Origin: Peptidiphaga gingivicola
GTDB taxonomy: Bacteria; Actinomycetota; Actinomycetes; Actinomycetales; Actinomycetaceae
Direction of reading: 5' to 3'
Assembly: GCF_001652275.1 (NCBI RefSeq)
Contig: NZ_LVZK01000001.1
Span: 1,426,001-1,490,000, forward strand
Length of the DNA stretch: 64,000 nucleotides
Both the position numbers and the translations under genes were made by a program. Below the pieces are notes generated by a model, which ran no database searches, had not been told where the DNA came from, and saw only the letters and a program-made list of their open reading frames with translations. This document shows, one piece after another, positions 45,708 through 54,099 of this stretch. Every line of letters starts with the position of its first letter. Position 1 is the stretch's first letter.

Positions 45708-46805
45708 GTGAAGAACAGCAAAGTTGCCGCGCTTCTCGGCGTTGCGGCATTGGCGCTCAGCGCCTGCGGCGGCGGCAAGGCGGGAGAGAGCGCCTCGTCG
45801 AAGGAAAACGCGACGAAGGGCCCCGCGGCAAAGCAGATCGACTATCGAGCCTGCATCGTCTCCGACGCCGGGGGGTGGGACGACAAGTCGTTCAACCAGT
45901 CGGCCAAGGAAGGTCTGGACAAGGCCGTTCACGACCTCGGCGTGCGGCCCAACACCGCGGAGTCGAAATCCGACAACGATTTCGCCCCCAACGTGAAGTC
46001 GATGGTCGAAGCCAAATGCAATCTGACGATCGGCGTCGGGTTCAAGCTGTCCGAAGCGGTCGAAAACGCCGCGAAGTCCAACCCGGACAAACAGTTCGCC
46101 ATCGTCGACGCGACCTTCCAGAACCAGCCCGAGAACGCCCGCGCCCTCGTCTTCAACACGCACGAGGCGGCCTACCTCGCCGGATACGCGGCCGCGGCCA
46201 ACTCCAAGTCCGGCAAGGTCGGAACCTTCGGCGGAATCAAGCTCCCGACCGTCACGATCTTCATGGACGGATTCGCCGACGGCGTGGCCCGCTACAACAA
46301 GGACCACAAGAAGGACGTGAAGGTCCTCGGATGGAACAAGGAGACCCAGGAGGGCCAGTTCACCAACACCTTCGACGATCAGTCGAAGGGGACCGCCGTG
46401 GCCAACCAGCTCATCCAGCAGGGCGCGGACGTCATCATGCCCGTCGCCGGCCCAGTCGGCCTGGGCGCGGCCGCCGCCGCCAAGTCCAACGGCAAGACGC
46501 TCGTTGTCGGCGTCGATTCCGATTGGTACGAATCGGCTTCCGAGTACAAGGACATCGTTTTGACCTCCGTGCAAAAGGGCATCAACCCCGCCGTCGTCGA
46601 CACGATCAAGTCCGGCGTCGAGAAGAAGTTCGACAAGACGCCCTACGTCGGCACGCTGAAGAACGGCGGCGTCTCGCTCGCCCCCTTCCACGATCTCCAA
46701 AAGTCCCAGCCGAAAGGCTTGGAAGACGAATTGAAGAAGATCAAGGAAGAGATCGTCTCCGGCAAGACGGTTGTGAAGTCCTCGGCTGCTTACGAAGTCA
46801 AATGA
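45708..46805 (+). CDS. BMP-family nucleoside-binding lipoprotein of ABC transporter
   Basis: 365 residues from GTG 45708 (CCAGGAGA upstream). Signal peptide with lipobox LSAC, Cys20, then a Gly/Ser/Lys spacer. The binding domain matches the BMP/PnrA family: VSDAGGWDDKSFNQSAKEGL, GFKLSEAVENAAKSNPDKQF, NTHEAAYLAGYAAA, GTFGGIKLPTV, FMDGFADGV, GVDSDWY and TSVQKGI. Relatives bind purine or pyrimidine nucleosides outside the membrane. With the ATPase and two permeases downstream, followed by cdd, deoA and deoC, a nucleoside importer is the strongest reading. Confidence 0.9.
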   Translation: MKNSKVAALLGVAALALSACGGGKAGESASSKENATKGPAAKQIDYRACIVSDAGGWDDKSFNQSAKEGLDKAVHDLGVRPNTAESKSDNDFAPNVKSMVEAKCNLTIGVGFKLSEAVENAAKSNPDKQFAIVDATFQNQPENARALVFNTHEAAYLAGYAAAANSKSGKVGTFGGIKLPTVTIFMDGFADGVARYNKDHKKDVKVLGWNKETQEGQFTNTFDDQSKGTAVANQLIQQGADVIMPVAGPVGLGAAAAAKSNGKTLVVGVDSDWYESASEYKDIVLTSVQKGINPAVVDTIKSGVEKKFDKTPYVGTLKNGGVSLAPFHDLQKSQPKGLEDELKKIKEEIVSGKTVVKSSAAYEVK

Positions 46806-46809
46806 GCGA

Positions 46810-46847
46810 GGAGGGGCCTGGGACGGCGAAGGAGTCCGGGCCCCTCC
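46810..46847 (+). terminator. intra-operon hairpin between binding protein and ATPase genes
   Basis: GGAGGGGCC (46810-46818) and GGCCCCTCC (46839-46847) pair perfectly over 20 bases. As a partial terminator or 3'-end stabiliser it would give more binding protein than membrane components, as is usual for ABC importers. Confidence 0.6.
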
Positions 46848-46870
46848 AAGCTTGAAAGGTTGGGCATTCT

Positions 46871-48538
46871 GTGCATCTGGAACTGCGTGGGATCACCAAG
46901 CGATTCGGCTCGTTCGTAGCCAACGACGGTATAGACCTCACTGTCCGGCCGGGGGAGATACACGCCCTTCTCGGCGAGAACGGCGCGGGCAAATCAACCC
47001 TCATGAACGTCCTGTACGGGTTGTATCGGCCCGAAGAGGGCGAGATTCTGATCAACGGCGAGCCGGCGTCCTTCTCCAACGCCGCCGACGCCGTCGCCGC
47101 GGGCATCGGAATGGTCCACCAGCATTTCATGCTCATCCCCGTGTTCACCGTAGCCGAGTCCGTCGCCCTCGGATTCGAGCCGATCAACCCGGTCACGCGG
47201 CTCCTTCGCCGCAAGAAGGCCCGCGGCCTCGTGAAGGAATGGTCCGCTCAATTCGGCTTCGACCTCGATCCCGACGCCAAGATAGAAGACCTGCCCGTCG
47301 GCGTCCAGCAGCGAGTGGAGATCGTCAAGGCATTGGCCCGAGGCGCGGAGCTGCTCGTCCTCGACGAGCCGACGGCCGTCCTCACCCCGCAGGAGACGGA
47401 CGGGCTCATGAAAATCATGAGAGGGCTCGCGGACTCAGGGGCATCCATCATCTTCATCACCCACAAGCTCCGAGAGGTCAAGGCGGTCGCGGACAGGATC
47501 ACCGTGATCCGCAGAGGGGCGGTGGTCGGGCAGGCTTCGCCCGAGGCCTCCCAGGAGGAGCTCGCCTCCATGATGGTCGGGCGCCCCGTGCTTTTGCACG
47601 TCGAGAAGAAGCCGGCGACGCCGGGCAAAGTTGCGCTCCGCGTCGAGGACGTCTCGCTTGTGAGCCCGGGCGGAGAAACCGGGGCAACCTTGCTCGACCG
47701 CGTCAGCTTCGACATCCGCGAGGGAGAGATTCTCGGCGTCGCGGGCGTGCAAGGCAACGGCCAAACCGAGCTCGCCGAGACGCTCCTGGGGCTCAGACGC
47801 CCAGATTCGGGCTTGATCTCGCTCAACGGGAAGCCCATTTCCAACGCCAGCGTGCGCAGGCACATCGACGCGGGCATTGGATTCGTGCCGGAAGACCGCT
47901 CGACCGACGGCATGATCGCCTCGTTCTCCGTGGCCGAGAACCTCGTTCTCAACCAGTACAGGCGCCCGCCCTTCGCGCGGGGGCCGGCCATGAGCGTCTC
48001 CGAGGTGGCGAAAAACGCCGAGAAGCGCGTCGTCGAATTCGACATCAGGCTGAGCGACGTCAACGGCCCGATCTCCAACCTCTCCGGAGGGAACCAGCAA
48101 AAGGCCGTGGTTGCGCGCGAGCTTTCAGGAAATCTGTCGCTTTTCATCGCCAACCAGCCCACGCGCGGCGTCGACGTCGGGTCCATCGAATTCATCCACA
48201 AACGCATCGTCGCAGAACGGGACAAGGGAACGCCCGTTCTGCTCGTGTCGTCCGAGCTTGACGAGATCGTCGGGCTTTCCGATCGCATCGCGGTCATGTA
48301 CCGCGGGCAGATCGTCGGGATCGTTCCCGCGGACACCCCGCGTTCCGTCCTCGGAGTCATGATGGCGGGAGGCACGCCCGAAGAGGCCGCCGAACAAGCC
48401 GAGCCGACCCTGACGGACCGCGTCGAGGAAGAAGGCGTGTCCGGGCGCGGGCAAGACAGCTTCGCGCCGAAGGGCGACGCGCTGAAACGGTTCGGGCCGA
48501 AGGGCGAGGCTGCGAGGGAGGAGAACGCACATGGCTGA
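46871..48538 (+). CDS. nucleoside ABC transporter ATP-binding protein (two NBDs)
   Basis: 555 residues with two ATPase domains, the layout of sugar/nucleoside (RbsA/NupA-like) importers. NBD1: Walker A GENGAGKST, signature-like LPVGVQQRVEI, Walker B LLVLDEPTAVLT. NBD2 (from about 260): degenerate Walker A GVQGNGQTEL, signature LSGGNQQK, and a Walker B-like LFIANQPTRGVD lacking the usual Asp-Glu pair, as is typical of this subfamily. The C-terminal about 50 residues are charged and non-conserved. GTG 46871 opens the conserved frame (GAAAGG 12 bases before). It overlaps the next permease by eight bases. Confidence 0.92.
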   Translation: MHLELRGITKRFGSFVANDGIDLTVRPGEIHALLGENGAGKSTLMNVLYGLYRPEEGEILINGEPASFSNAADAVAAGIGMVHQHFMLIPVFTVAESVALGFEPINPVTRLLRRKKARGLVKEWSAQFGFDLDPDAKIEDLPVGVQQRVEIVKALARGAELLVLDEPTAVLTPQETDGLMKIMRGLADSGASIIFITHKLREVKAVADRITVIRRGAVVGQASPEASQEELASMMVGRPVLLHVEKKPATPGKVALRVEDVSLVSPGGETGATLLDRVSFDIREGEILGVAGVQGNGQTELAETLLGLRRPDSGLISLNGKPISNASVRRHIDAGIGFVPEDRSTDGMIASFSVAENLVLNQYRRPPFARGPAMSVSEVAKNAEKRVVEFDIRLSDVNGPISNLSGGNQQKAVVARELSGNLSLFIANQPTRGVDVGSIEFIHKRIVAERDKGTPVLLVSSELDEIVGLSDRIAVMYRGQIVGIVPADTPRSVLGVMMAGGTPEEAAEQAEPTLTDRVEEEGVSGRGQDSFAPKGDALKRFGPKGEAAREENAHG

Positions 48539-50000
48539 GACGCAAGGCAACGAAGCGGCCCAGAGAGGAACGGCCCAAGGCGGCGCGGCGCAGGGCCAGG
48601 CAGGGCCGAACGAAGTCGGGCTGGGTGGCGCGGGGCCGGAGGAAAACGGAGCTCTCCTAGGAGCGGGCGAGGCGTTCCGAGCCGAGGGCGGAACAGCCTG
48701 GGATGACGCGACGCCGGGCGAAGAGGGGCGAGAGCCGAGCCGCCTGCGGTTGGCGATGTGCCGTTGCCTCAGTTTGCTTTACAGGGCATTGAGCTCGAGC
48801 GCCGCCGTCTACGTTTTGGCGATCGTAGTTTCGCTCGCCGTCGGCGCGATCCTCATGCTCGTTTCGGGCGCCGACGTCGTCGAAGGCTATTCGGCGATGG
48901 TCCGCGGGTCCGTCTTCAATTGGAAGGCGCAGTCCTTCCAGGGCCAGATCGCCCCGCTCACATCGTCGATCTTCTCCTCCCTGCCGCTGATCATCGCGGG
49001 GCTCGCCCTCGCCCTCGGTTTTCGCGGCGGCCTGTTCAACATCGGGGGGACCGGGCAGATCGTCGCCGGGGCCATCGGCGCCGCCTGGGTGGGATTCCAG
49101 TGCCATATGCCGGCGGGAGTCCACCTCCTCGCCTGCCTGCTGGCCGCCGTCGTCTGCGGCGGAATCTACGGTTTCATCGCGGGTTTCCTCAAGGCGACGA
49201 CCGGCGCCAACGAGGTGATCATGACGATCATGCTCAACTTCGTCGCCACGCTCGGGCTCGCCCAGCTTTTGACGTATCAGTCCTTCCGGCGGCCGGGGTC
49301 CGGCGATCCGCGCTCGCCCACGATAGACGCGACGGCGCAGCTGCCCGAAACCGCTCCGCCGTTCCAGATCAACGGCGGCGTGGTCGTTGCCATCCTCGCA
49401 ACGATTTTCGTCTGGTGGTACCTCGAGCGTTCGACGTGGGGGTTCGAGCTGCGAGCTGTCGGCGCCAATCCCGACGCCGCGAAGACCGCGGGAATGTCGA
49501 TCGGCAAGGTGACGACGGTGACGTTGACCCTTTCCGGCGCGCTGTGCGGCCTGGCCGGCGGGGTGACCATGACGGGCGATCTGAAGTACCTGACTGACGA
49601 CGTCGCAGGAGACACCGGGTTCGACGCCATCACCGTGGCGTTGCTCGGCCGGAACAGGCCCATGGGCACTTTCTTCGCCGGAATCCTCTTCGGAGTGTTC
49701 CGGGCGGGCGGACGGACGATGGACGCCCAGGCCGACGTGCCCATCGACATGGTCCTCATCCTCCAATCCGTCATCGTTTTGCTCATCGCGGCTCCCGCAT
49801 TCGTCCGCTGGCTCTTCCGGCTTCCAACAGGCGGGAGCGACAGATGGCGCGCGTATCTGACCCTCGCCCGGGAAAAGGCCGCGGGGCAAGCCGAAGCCTC
49901 GCCGGATTCCGCGGCGCAGGCTGAAGACAGAGCGCCGGGGAACGGGCGGCTGCGGACCGAGGCGCAGGAAACGGATGACAAGAAGGAGGCCTTCAAATGA
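48531..50000 (+). CDS. nucleoside ABC transporter permease 1
   Basis: 489 residues of the BPD_transp_2 family (NupB/YufP type), with about nine or ten helices. GFRGGLFNIGGTGQI, TGANEVIMTIMLNFVA, FELRAVGANPDAAKTAGM and DTGFDAITVALLGRNRPMG are diagnostic. The first about 75 residues are an unusual Gly/Gln/Glu/Ala-rich hydrophilic extension before the first helix, longer than family norm, and the C-terminal about 55 residues are also low complexity. The ATG overlaps the ATPase stop and has GGGAGGAG upstream. Confidence 0.9.
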   Translation: MAETQGNEAAQRGTAQGGAAQGQAGPNEVGLGGAGPEENGALLGAGEAFRAEGGTAWDDATPGEEGREPSRLRLAMCRCLSLLYRALSSSAAVYVLAIVVSLAVGAILMLVSGADVVEGYSAMVRGSVFNWKAQSFQGQIAPLTSSIFSSLPLIIAGLALALGFRGGLFNIGGTGQIVAGAIGAAWVGFQCHMPAGVHLLACLLAAVVCGGIYGFIAGFLKATTGANEVIMTIMLNFVATLGLAQLLTYQSFRRPGSGDPRSPTIDATAQLPETAPPFQINGGVVVAILATIFVWWYLERSTWGFELRAVGANPDAAKTAGMSIGKVTTVTLTLSGALCGLAGGVTMTGDLKYLTDDVAGDTGFDAITVALLGRNRPMGTFFAGILFGVFRAGGRTMDAQADVPIDMVLILQSVIVLLIAAPAFVRWLFRLPTGGSDRWRAYLTLAREKAAGQAEASPDSAAQAEDRAPGNGRLRTEAQETDDKKEAFK

Positions 50001-51310
50001 GCGTTGAAGTCACCGGCGAATCGCTCGAATCTCCCGAGGAGCCCGCGGCCCCGCAGGCGTCTTCCCCGGCCGTCGCCGGGCGCATCAGCTGGCGCAGGCC
50101 CATCGCCTATCTGATTCTCACACTCCTGCTCGGCGCCATGTGGATGAGCGCCGATGGCGACGCGATCTTCTCCCTCACGAGGGGAGGCGAAAGCATCGAG
50201 ATTCCCGATTTCACATTCGGATCTGCCGCTGTGTGCTGCGTGCTCACGCTCGTCGGCCTTCTCGCCACTGTCTACGCTTTCGTGCGGGCGGTACAGAGGA
50301 AGAAAATCGGCGTGCTTCCGACGATCGCCATCGGCGTGAGCGCCGTCCTAGGGCTCCTCGCCTGGTACGGAGGAGGGTCGTCCAGCCGTATCACCCTCAC
50401 ATTCGCTCTCGCATCCGGCTTGGCGTCCGCGACGCCACTCATTTTCGGCTCCCTCGCGGGCGTCGTCTCCGAACGGGTCGGAATCGTCAACATCGCGATC
50501 GAAGGGCAGCTCCTCGCCGGCGCCTTCGTCGGGGTCGTCGTGGCCTCGTGGTGGCAGAGCGTGTGGCTCGGCCTGATCGCCGCCCCCGCGGCCGGCGCGA
50601 TCGTCGGCGCGCTCTTGGCCTTCTTCGCCATCAAGTACAACGTGGATCAGATCATCGTCGGCGTCGTCCTCAACGTCCTTGTGATTGGCCTGACGACCTT
50701 CTTCCTCGGAACCGAGCCGTTCAAAACGAACAAGATCAACCTCAATTCCTCGATCTTTCACCTCGATCGAATCGCAATCCCGGGCCTGTCGGACATTCCG
50801 GTCCTAGGGCCCGTCCTGTTCGACCAGACCGCTCTGACGTACTTCATGTACGCGCTCATTGCCGCGCTCACCGTCTACCTGTACCGTTCGAAGTGGGGTT
50901 TGCGGCTGCGGGCGTGCGGCGAGCATCCGAAGGCCGCCGCGACCGTGGGCATCAACGTCCGTGCCACGCGTTTCAGGAACAGCCTGCTGGCCGGGGCGAT
51001 CGCGGGCCTCGGAGGCGCCTACCTCACAATTGCAGCGGACATCGGGCACGAGTTCAACGACAAAATGTCGTCTGGCAAGGGCTACATCGCCCTCGCCGCC
51101 ATGATCCTCGGCAAGTGGAATCCGATCGGGGCCGTGGGTGCGGCGCTCATGTTCGGCTTTGCCGAGGCGACGGCGATCCTTCTGCCCACGCTCGACTCGA
51201 GCGCGCCGGCGAATCTCATCAACATGATCCCCTACGTCATCACGATCTTGGCCGTCGCCGGATTCGTCGGCAAGTCCCGCCCTCCGGCCGCCGAGAACAA
51301 ACCTTACTAG
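49997..51310 (+). CDS. nucleoside ABC transporter permease 2
   Basis: 437 residues, partner of the preceding permease (NupC/YufQ type). After about 30 polar residues come roughly ten helices, with the family segments SERVGIVNIAIEGQLLAGAF, KYNVDQIIVGVVLNVL, LRACGEHPKAAATVGI and GKGYIALAAMILGKWNPIGA. The ATG overlaps the previous stop (ATGA), with AAGGAGG upstream. It is the last transporter gene. The 198-base gap before cdd is made of repeats, so the deo/cdd genes may be a separate transcript. Confidence 0.9.
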   Translation: MSVEVTGESLESPEEPAAPQASSPAVAGRISWRRPIAYLILTLLLGAMWMSADGDAIFSLTRGGESIEIPDFTFGSAAVCCVLTLVGLLATVYAFVRAVQRKKIGVLPTIAIGVSAVLGLLAWYGGGSSSRITLTFALASGLASATPLIFGSLAGVVSERVGIVNIAIEGQLLAGAFVGVVVASWWQSVWLGLIAAPAAGAIVGALLAFFAIKYNVDQIIVGVVLNVLVIGLTTFFLGTEPFKTNKINLNSSIFHLDRIAIPGLSDIPVLGPVLFDQTALTYFMYALIAALTVYLYRSKWGLRLRACGEHPKAAATVGINVRATRFRNSLLAGAIAGLGGAYLTIAADIGHEFNDKMSSGKGYIALAAMILGKWNPIGAVGAALMFGFAEATAILLPTLDSSAPANLINMIPYVITILAVAGFVGKSRPPAAENKPY

Positions 51311-51455
51311 AAGGAAACAACCCCTGTCGAAGAACAACGGCTCTCACTAGAATGCGGCAAGGTCTGCCTAGAATAGCGGCAAACCCCGCCGGAAAGCGAC
51401 GGCACTCAGGAAGGCTGCAAGACCTGGCGGAAAAGCCGTCCTCGCCGGAGGAAGG
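51308..51455 (+). repeat. degenerate ~21-bp repeats after the permease stop
   Basis: The end of the permease (CTTACTAGAAGGAAACAA, stop TAG 51308-51310) is echoed by CTCACTAGAATGCGGCAA (TAG 51348-51350) and CTGCCTAGAATAGCGGCAA (TAG 51369-51371), with further CCGCCGGAAAGCG-type pieces to about 51450. The two inner copies have period 21. Confidence 0.65.
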
Positions 51456-51508
51456 CAAGATAGACATTCCAGCGAGGGCAAGTCCCTGAGACTCAATGAG
51501 GAGGCGAT

Positions 51509-51916
51509 GTGACGGAGGATTGGCGACCCGAGATCCCTTGGCGACGCCTGCGAGAGCTCGCCCTCGAAGCGATGTCGCGGGCCTACGCTCCGTATTCTGG
51601 CTATCCGGTGGGGGCGGCGGCGCTCGTCGACGACGGACGCCTCGTTTCGGGCTGCAACGTCGAAAACGCCGGGTACGGGGTGACGCTGTGCGCCGAATGC
51701 GGGCTGGTTTCCGAGCTTGTTCGCGGCGGAGGTGGGAAGCTGCTCGCCTTCGTGTGCGTCAACGCCGACGCCGAGACGATCGTGCCGTGCGGCAGGTGCA
51801 GGCAGCTGCTGGCGGAGCACGCCGACCCCGCCATGGTCCTCGACATGCCCGGCGGCCTCATGCCCATGGCCGAGGCCCTTCCCTTCGCCTTCGGGCCGGG
51901 CGATCTGAACATCTGA
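51509..51916 (+). CDS. cdd: cytidine deaminase
   Basis: 135 residues, the short homotetrameric type. AYAPYSGYPVGAAAL, CNVENAGYGVTLCAECG (catalytic Glu of the CNVENA/AEx region and zinc Cys) and VPCGRCRQLL (two zinc Cys) are all present. It deaminates cytidine and deoxycytidine to uridine forms. GTG 51509 follows GAGGAGG. Its stop lies in an 8-bp perfect tandem repeat (ATCTGAAC at 51903-51910 and 51911-51918). It supplies deoxyuridine to the phosphorylase encoded next. Confidence 0.93.
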   Translation: MTEDWRPEIPWRRLRELALEAMSRAYAPYSGYPVGAAALVDDGRLVSGCNVENAGYGVTLCAECGLVSELVRGGGGKLLAFVCVNADAETIVPCGRCRQLLAEHADPAMVLDMPGGLMPMAEALPFAFGPGDLNI

Positions 51917-51961
51917 ACGCGGTCGAGCGGACCGCGCCGTTTGTGAGCAAGGAGAACTGAG

Positions 51962-53362
51962 GTGGCAGAAGCCTTCGATGCCGTCGACGTCATTCGACTC
52001 AAGCGCGACGGCGGCGAATTGAGCGATGCACAGATCGACTGGGCGATCGACGCCTACACCCGCGGCGCCGTCGCCGACGAGCAGATGAGCGCCCTCGCCA
52101 TGGCGATCTTCCTCAACGGGATGAGTCGACGCGAGATCTCGCGATGGACCGCCGCAATGATCGCCTCGGGCGAGCGGATGGACTTTTCGGGGCTTGCGCG
52201 GCCCACGGCCGACAAACACTCCACCGGCGGGGTGGGGGACAAGATCACCCTCCCGCTCGCCCCGCTCGTCGCCTCCTTCGGAGTGGCCGTCCCGCAGCTT
52301 TCGGGCAGGGGACTGGGGCACACCGGCGGCACACTCGACAAGCTCGAATCGATCGCCGGGTGGCGGGCAGATGTGAGCAACGAACAGATGTGGGAGTTCC
52401 TCGGAAAAGGCTCGGGCGCCGTCGTCTGCGCCGCGGGGGCCGGGCTGGCGCCCGCGGACAAGAAACTGTATGCGCTGCGAGACATCACCGCCACCGTCGA
52501 CTGCGTGCCGCTCATTGCCTCCTCGATCATGAGCAAGAAGATCGCGGAGGGCACGGGTGCGCTCGTCCTCGACGTCAAGGTCGGCTCGGGCGCCTTCATG
52601 AAAGACATCGACAGGGCACGCGAGCTCGCATCGACGATGGTCGGCCTCGGCGCCGACGCCGGAACCCAGACCGTCGCGCTGCTGACGGACATGGACGTGC
52701 CCCTCGGCCTGACCGTCGGCAACGCGCTGGAGGTCCGCGAGTCCGTCGAGGTCCTCGCGGGAGGCGGGCCGGGCGACGTCGTCGAACTCACCGTCGCGCT
52801 TGCCAGAGAGATGCTTGCGGCCGCGGGAAAGAACGACGTCGACGTCGAAGCCGCCCTCGGCGACGGCCGCGCCATGGACGTGTGGCGGGCCATGATCCGC
52901 CAGCAGGGAGGCGACCCCGACGCGCCTCTGCCAACGGCCCGCGAGACTCACGACGTGACCGCGCCCCGCGCGGGGATTCTCACCGAGATGGACGCGCTCA
53001 AGGTGGGAGTCGCGTCGTGGCGGCTCGGCGCCGGGCGCGCCCGCAAAGAAGACTCCGTCCAGGCGGGGGCCGGAATCGAAATCTTCGCCAAGCCCGGCGA
53101 CCGCGTGGCGAAGGGACAGCCGATCCTGCGCCTGCACACCGACGAGCCGGACAGATTCGAGAGGGCGATCGACGCGCTTGGGGGAACGCTGACCGTGGAC
53201 GACGTCGCCCACGCCCCCGGGCCCGGCGTTTCGACCGGGAGAGACGCTCCGCTCCGGGAACCCCGCCATTCAAACGGGACAGACGACGCTGCCGCGCGGA
53301 AGCCGCGGCGGCCGGCCGCCGGGAAGCCCCGCCGCTCGGTCGTCCTCGAGAAACTGGGATAA
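51962..53362 (+). CDS. deoA: thymidine / pyrimidine-nucleoside phosphorylase
   Basis: 466 residues. The family signature SGRGLGHTGGTLDKLESI, KHSTGGVGDK (phosphate site), SSIMSKKIAEGT and LDVKVGSGAFMKD are intact, and the C-terminal AGILTEMDALKVGVASWRLGAGR domain is present. It splits thymidine or deoxyuridine into base plus deoxyribose-1-phosphate. GTG 51962 follows AAGGAG. The last about 45 residues (RHSNGTDDAAARKPRRPAAG...) are a basic extension beyond the usual family end of about 430-440, merging into a 23-bp repeat. Confidence 0.93.
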   Translation: MAEAFDAVDVIRLKRDGGELSDAQIDWAIDAYTRGAVADEQMSALAMAIFLNGMSRREISRWTAAMIASGERMDFSGLARPTADKHSTGGVGDKITLPLAPLVASFGVAVPQLSGRGLGHTGGTLDKLESIAGWRADVSNEQMWEFLGKGSGAVVCAAGAGLAPADKKLYALRDITATVDCVPLIASSIMSKKIAEGTGALVLDVKVGSGAFMKDIDRARELASTMVGLGADAGTQTVALLTDMDVPLGLTVGNALEVRESVEVLAGGGPGDVVELTVALAREMLAAAGKNDVDVEAALGDGRAMDVWRAMIRQQGGDPDAPLPTARETHDVTAPRAGILTEMDALKVGVASWRLGAGRARKEDSVQAGAGIEIFAKPGDRVAKGQPILRLHTDEPDRFERAIDALGGTLTVDDVAHAPGPGVSTGRDAPLREPRHSNGTDDAAARKPRRPAAGKPRRSVVLEKLG

Positions 53363-53395
53363 AACTCAAGAAGAAACTGGGATAAAACTCAAGAA
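53350..53395 (+). repeat. perfect 23-bp tandem duplication spanning the deoA stop codon
   Basis: Bases 53350-53372 are repeated exactly at 53373-53395. The first copy contains the TAA stop (53360-53362). The second sits just before the deoC ribosome site (AAAGGAAA), pushing it 23 bases downstream. Confidence 0.93.
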
Positions 53396-53406
53396 AGGAA
53401 ACAAGC

Positions 53407-54060
53407 ATGCCGTACACCCGTGACGATGTCGCCAAGCTCATCGACCACACCCTGCTCAAGCCGGAGGCGACGCACAGCCAGGTACGCGAACTCGTCGAGG
53501 AGGCCAACGAGCTTGGGGTCTGCTCGGTGTGCGTCTCGCCCTCGCTGCTTCCCCTGCCCTTCGACCTGGGGAACGTGAAGCTCGCGGTCGTGTGCGGATT
53601 CCCCTCGGGGGCGCACCACAGCGACGTCAAGGCGGCCGAAGCGGCCCGGGCCGTCGCCCAGGGCGCCGACGAGGTCGACATGGTCGTCAACCTCGCGTGG
53701 GCGGTCGGGAACGAATTCGAGAAGGTCGAGGCGGACATTCGCGCCGTCCGCGAGGCGATGCCTCGGGCGGTTCTGAAGGCCATCATCGAGTCTGCGGCGC
53801 TGAGCGACGAGCAGATTGTCGCCGTGTGCGAGGCGGCAAAGGCCGCGGGCGCCGACTTCGTCAAGACCTCAACGGGGTTCCACCCGTCGGGGGGAGCTTC
53901 GGTCCACGCCGTCGCCCTCATGAAGGCAACGGTGGGAGAGACGATGCAGGTCAAGGCCTCGGGCGGAATCCGCGACGGGAAATTCGCCGCGGAGCTTCTC
54001 GACGCCGGGGCTACGCGCCTCGGCCTCTCGGCGAGCGCGAAAGTGCTCGACACCCTCTGA
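53407..54060 (+). CDS. deoC: deoxyribose-phosphate aldolase
   Basis: 217 residues, usual length. [50 protein letters not shown], the Schiff-base lysine in FVKTSTGF and the helper lysine in VKASGGIRD are all present. It cleaves deoxyribose-5-phosphate to acetaldehyde and glyceraldehyde-3-phosphate. It follows deoA by 44 bases. The missing step, deoxyribose-1-phosphate to 5-phosphate, could be done by the convergent phosphomutase. Confidence 0.95.
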   Translation: MPYTRDDVAKLIDHTLLKPEATHSQVRELVEEANELGVCSVCVSPSLLPLPFDLGNVKLAVVCGFPSGAHHSDVKAAEAARAVAQGADEVDMVVNLAWAVGNEFEKVEADIRAVREAMPRAVLKAIIESAALSDEQIVAVCEAAKAAGADFVKTSTGFHPSGGASVHAVALMKATVGETMQVKASGGIRDGKFAAELLDAGATRLGLSASAKVLDTL

Positions 54061-54099
54061 GGCCGCCCGCCGCGCTCACCGGAGGCTAGAGCCTGGCCG

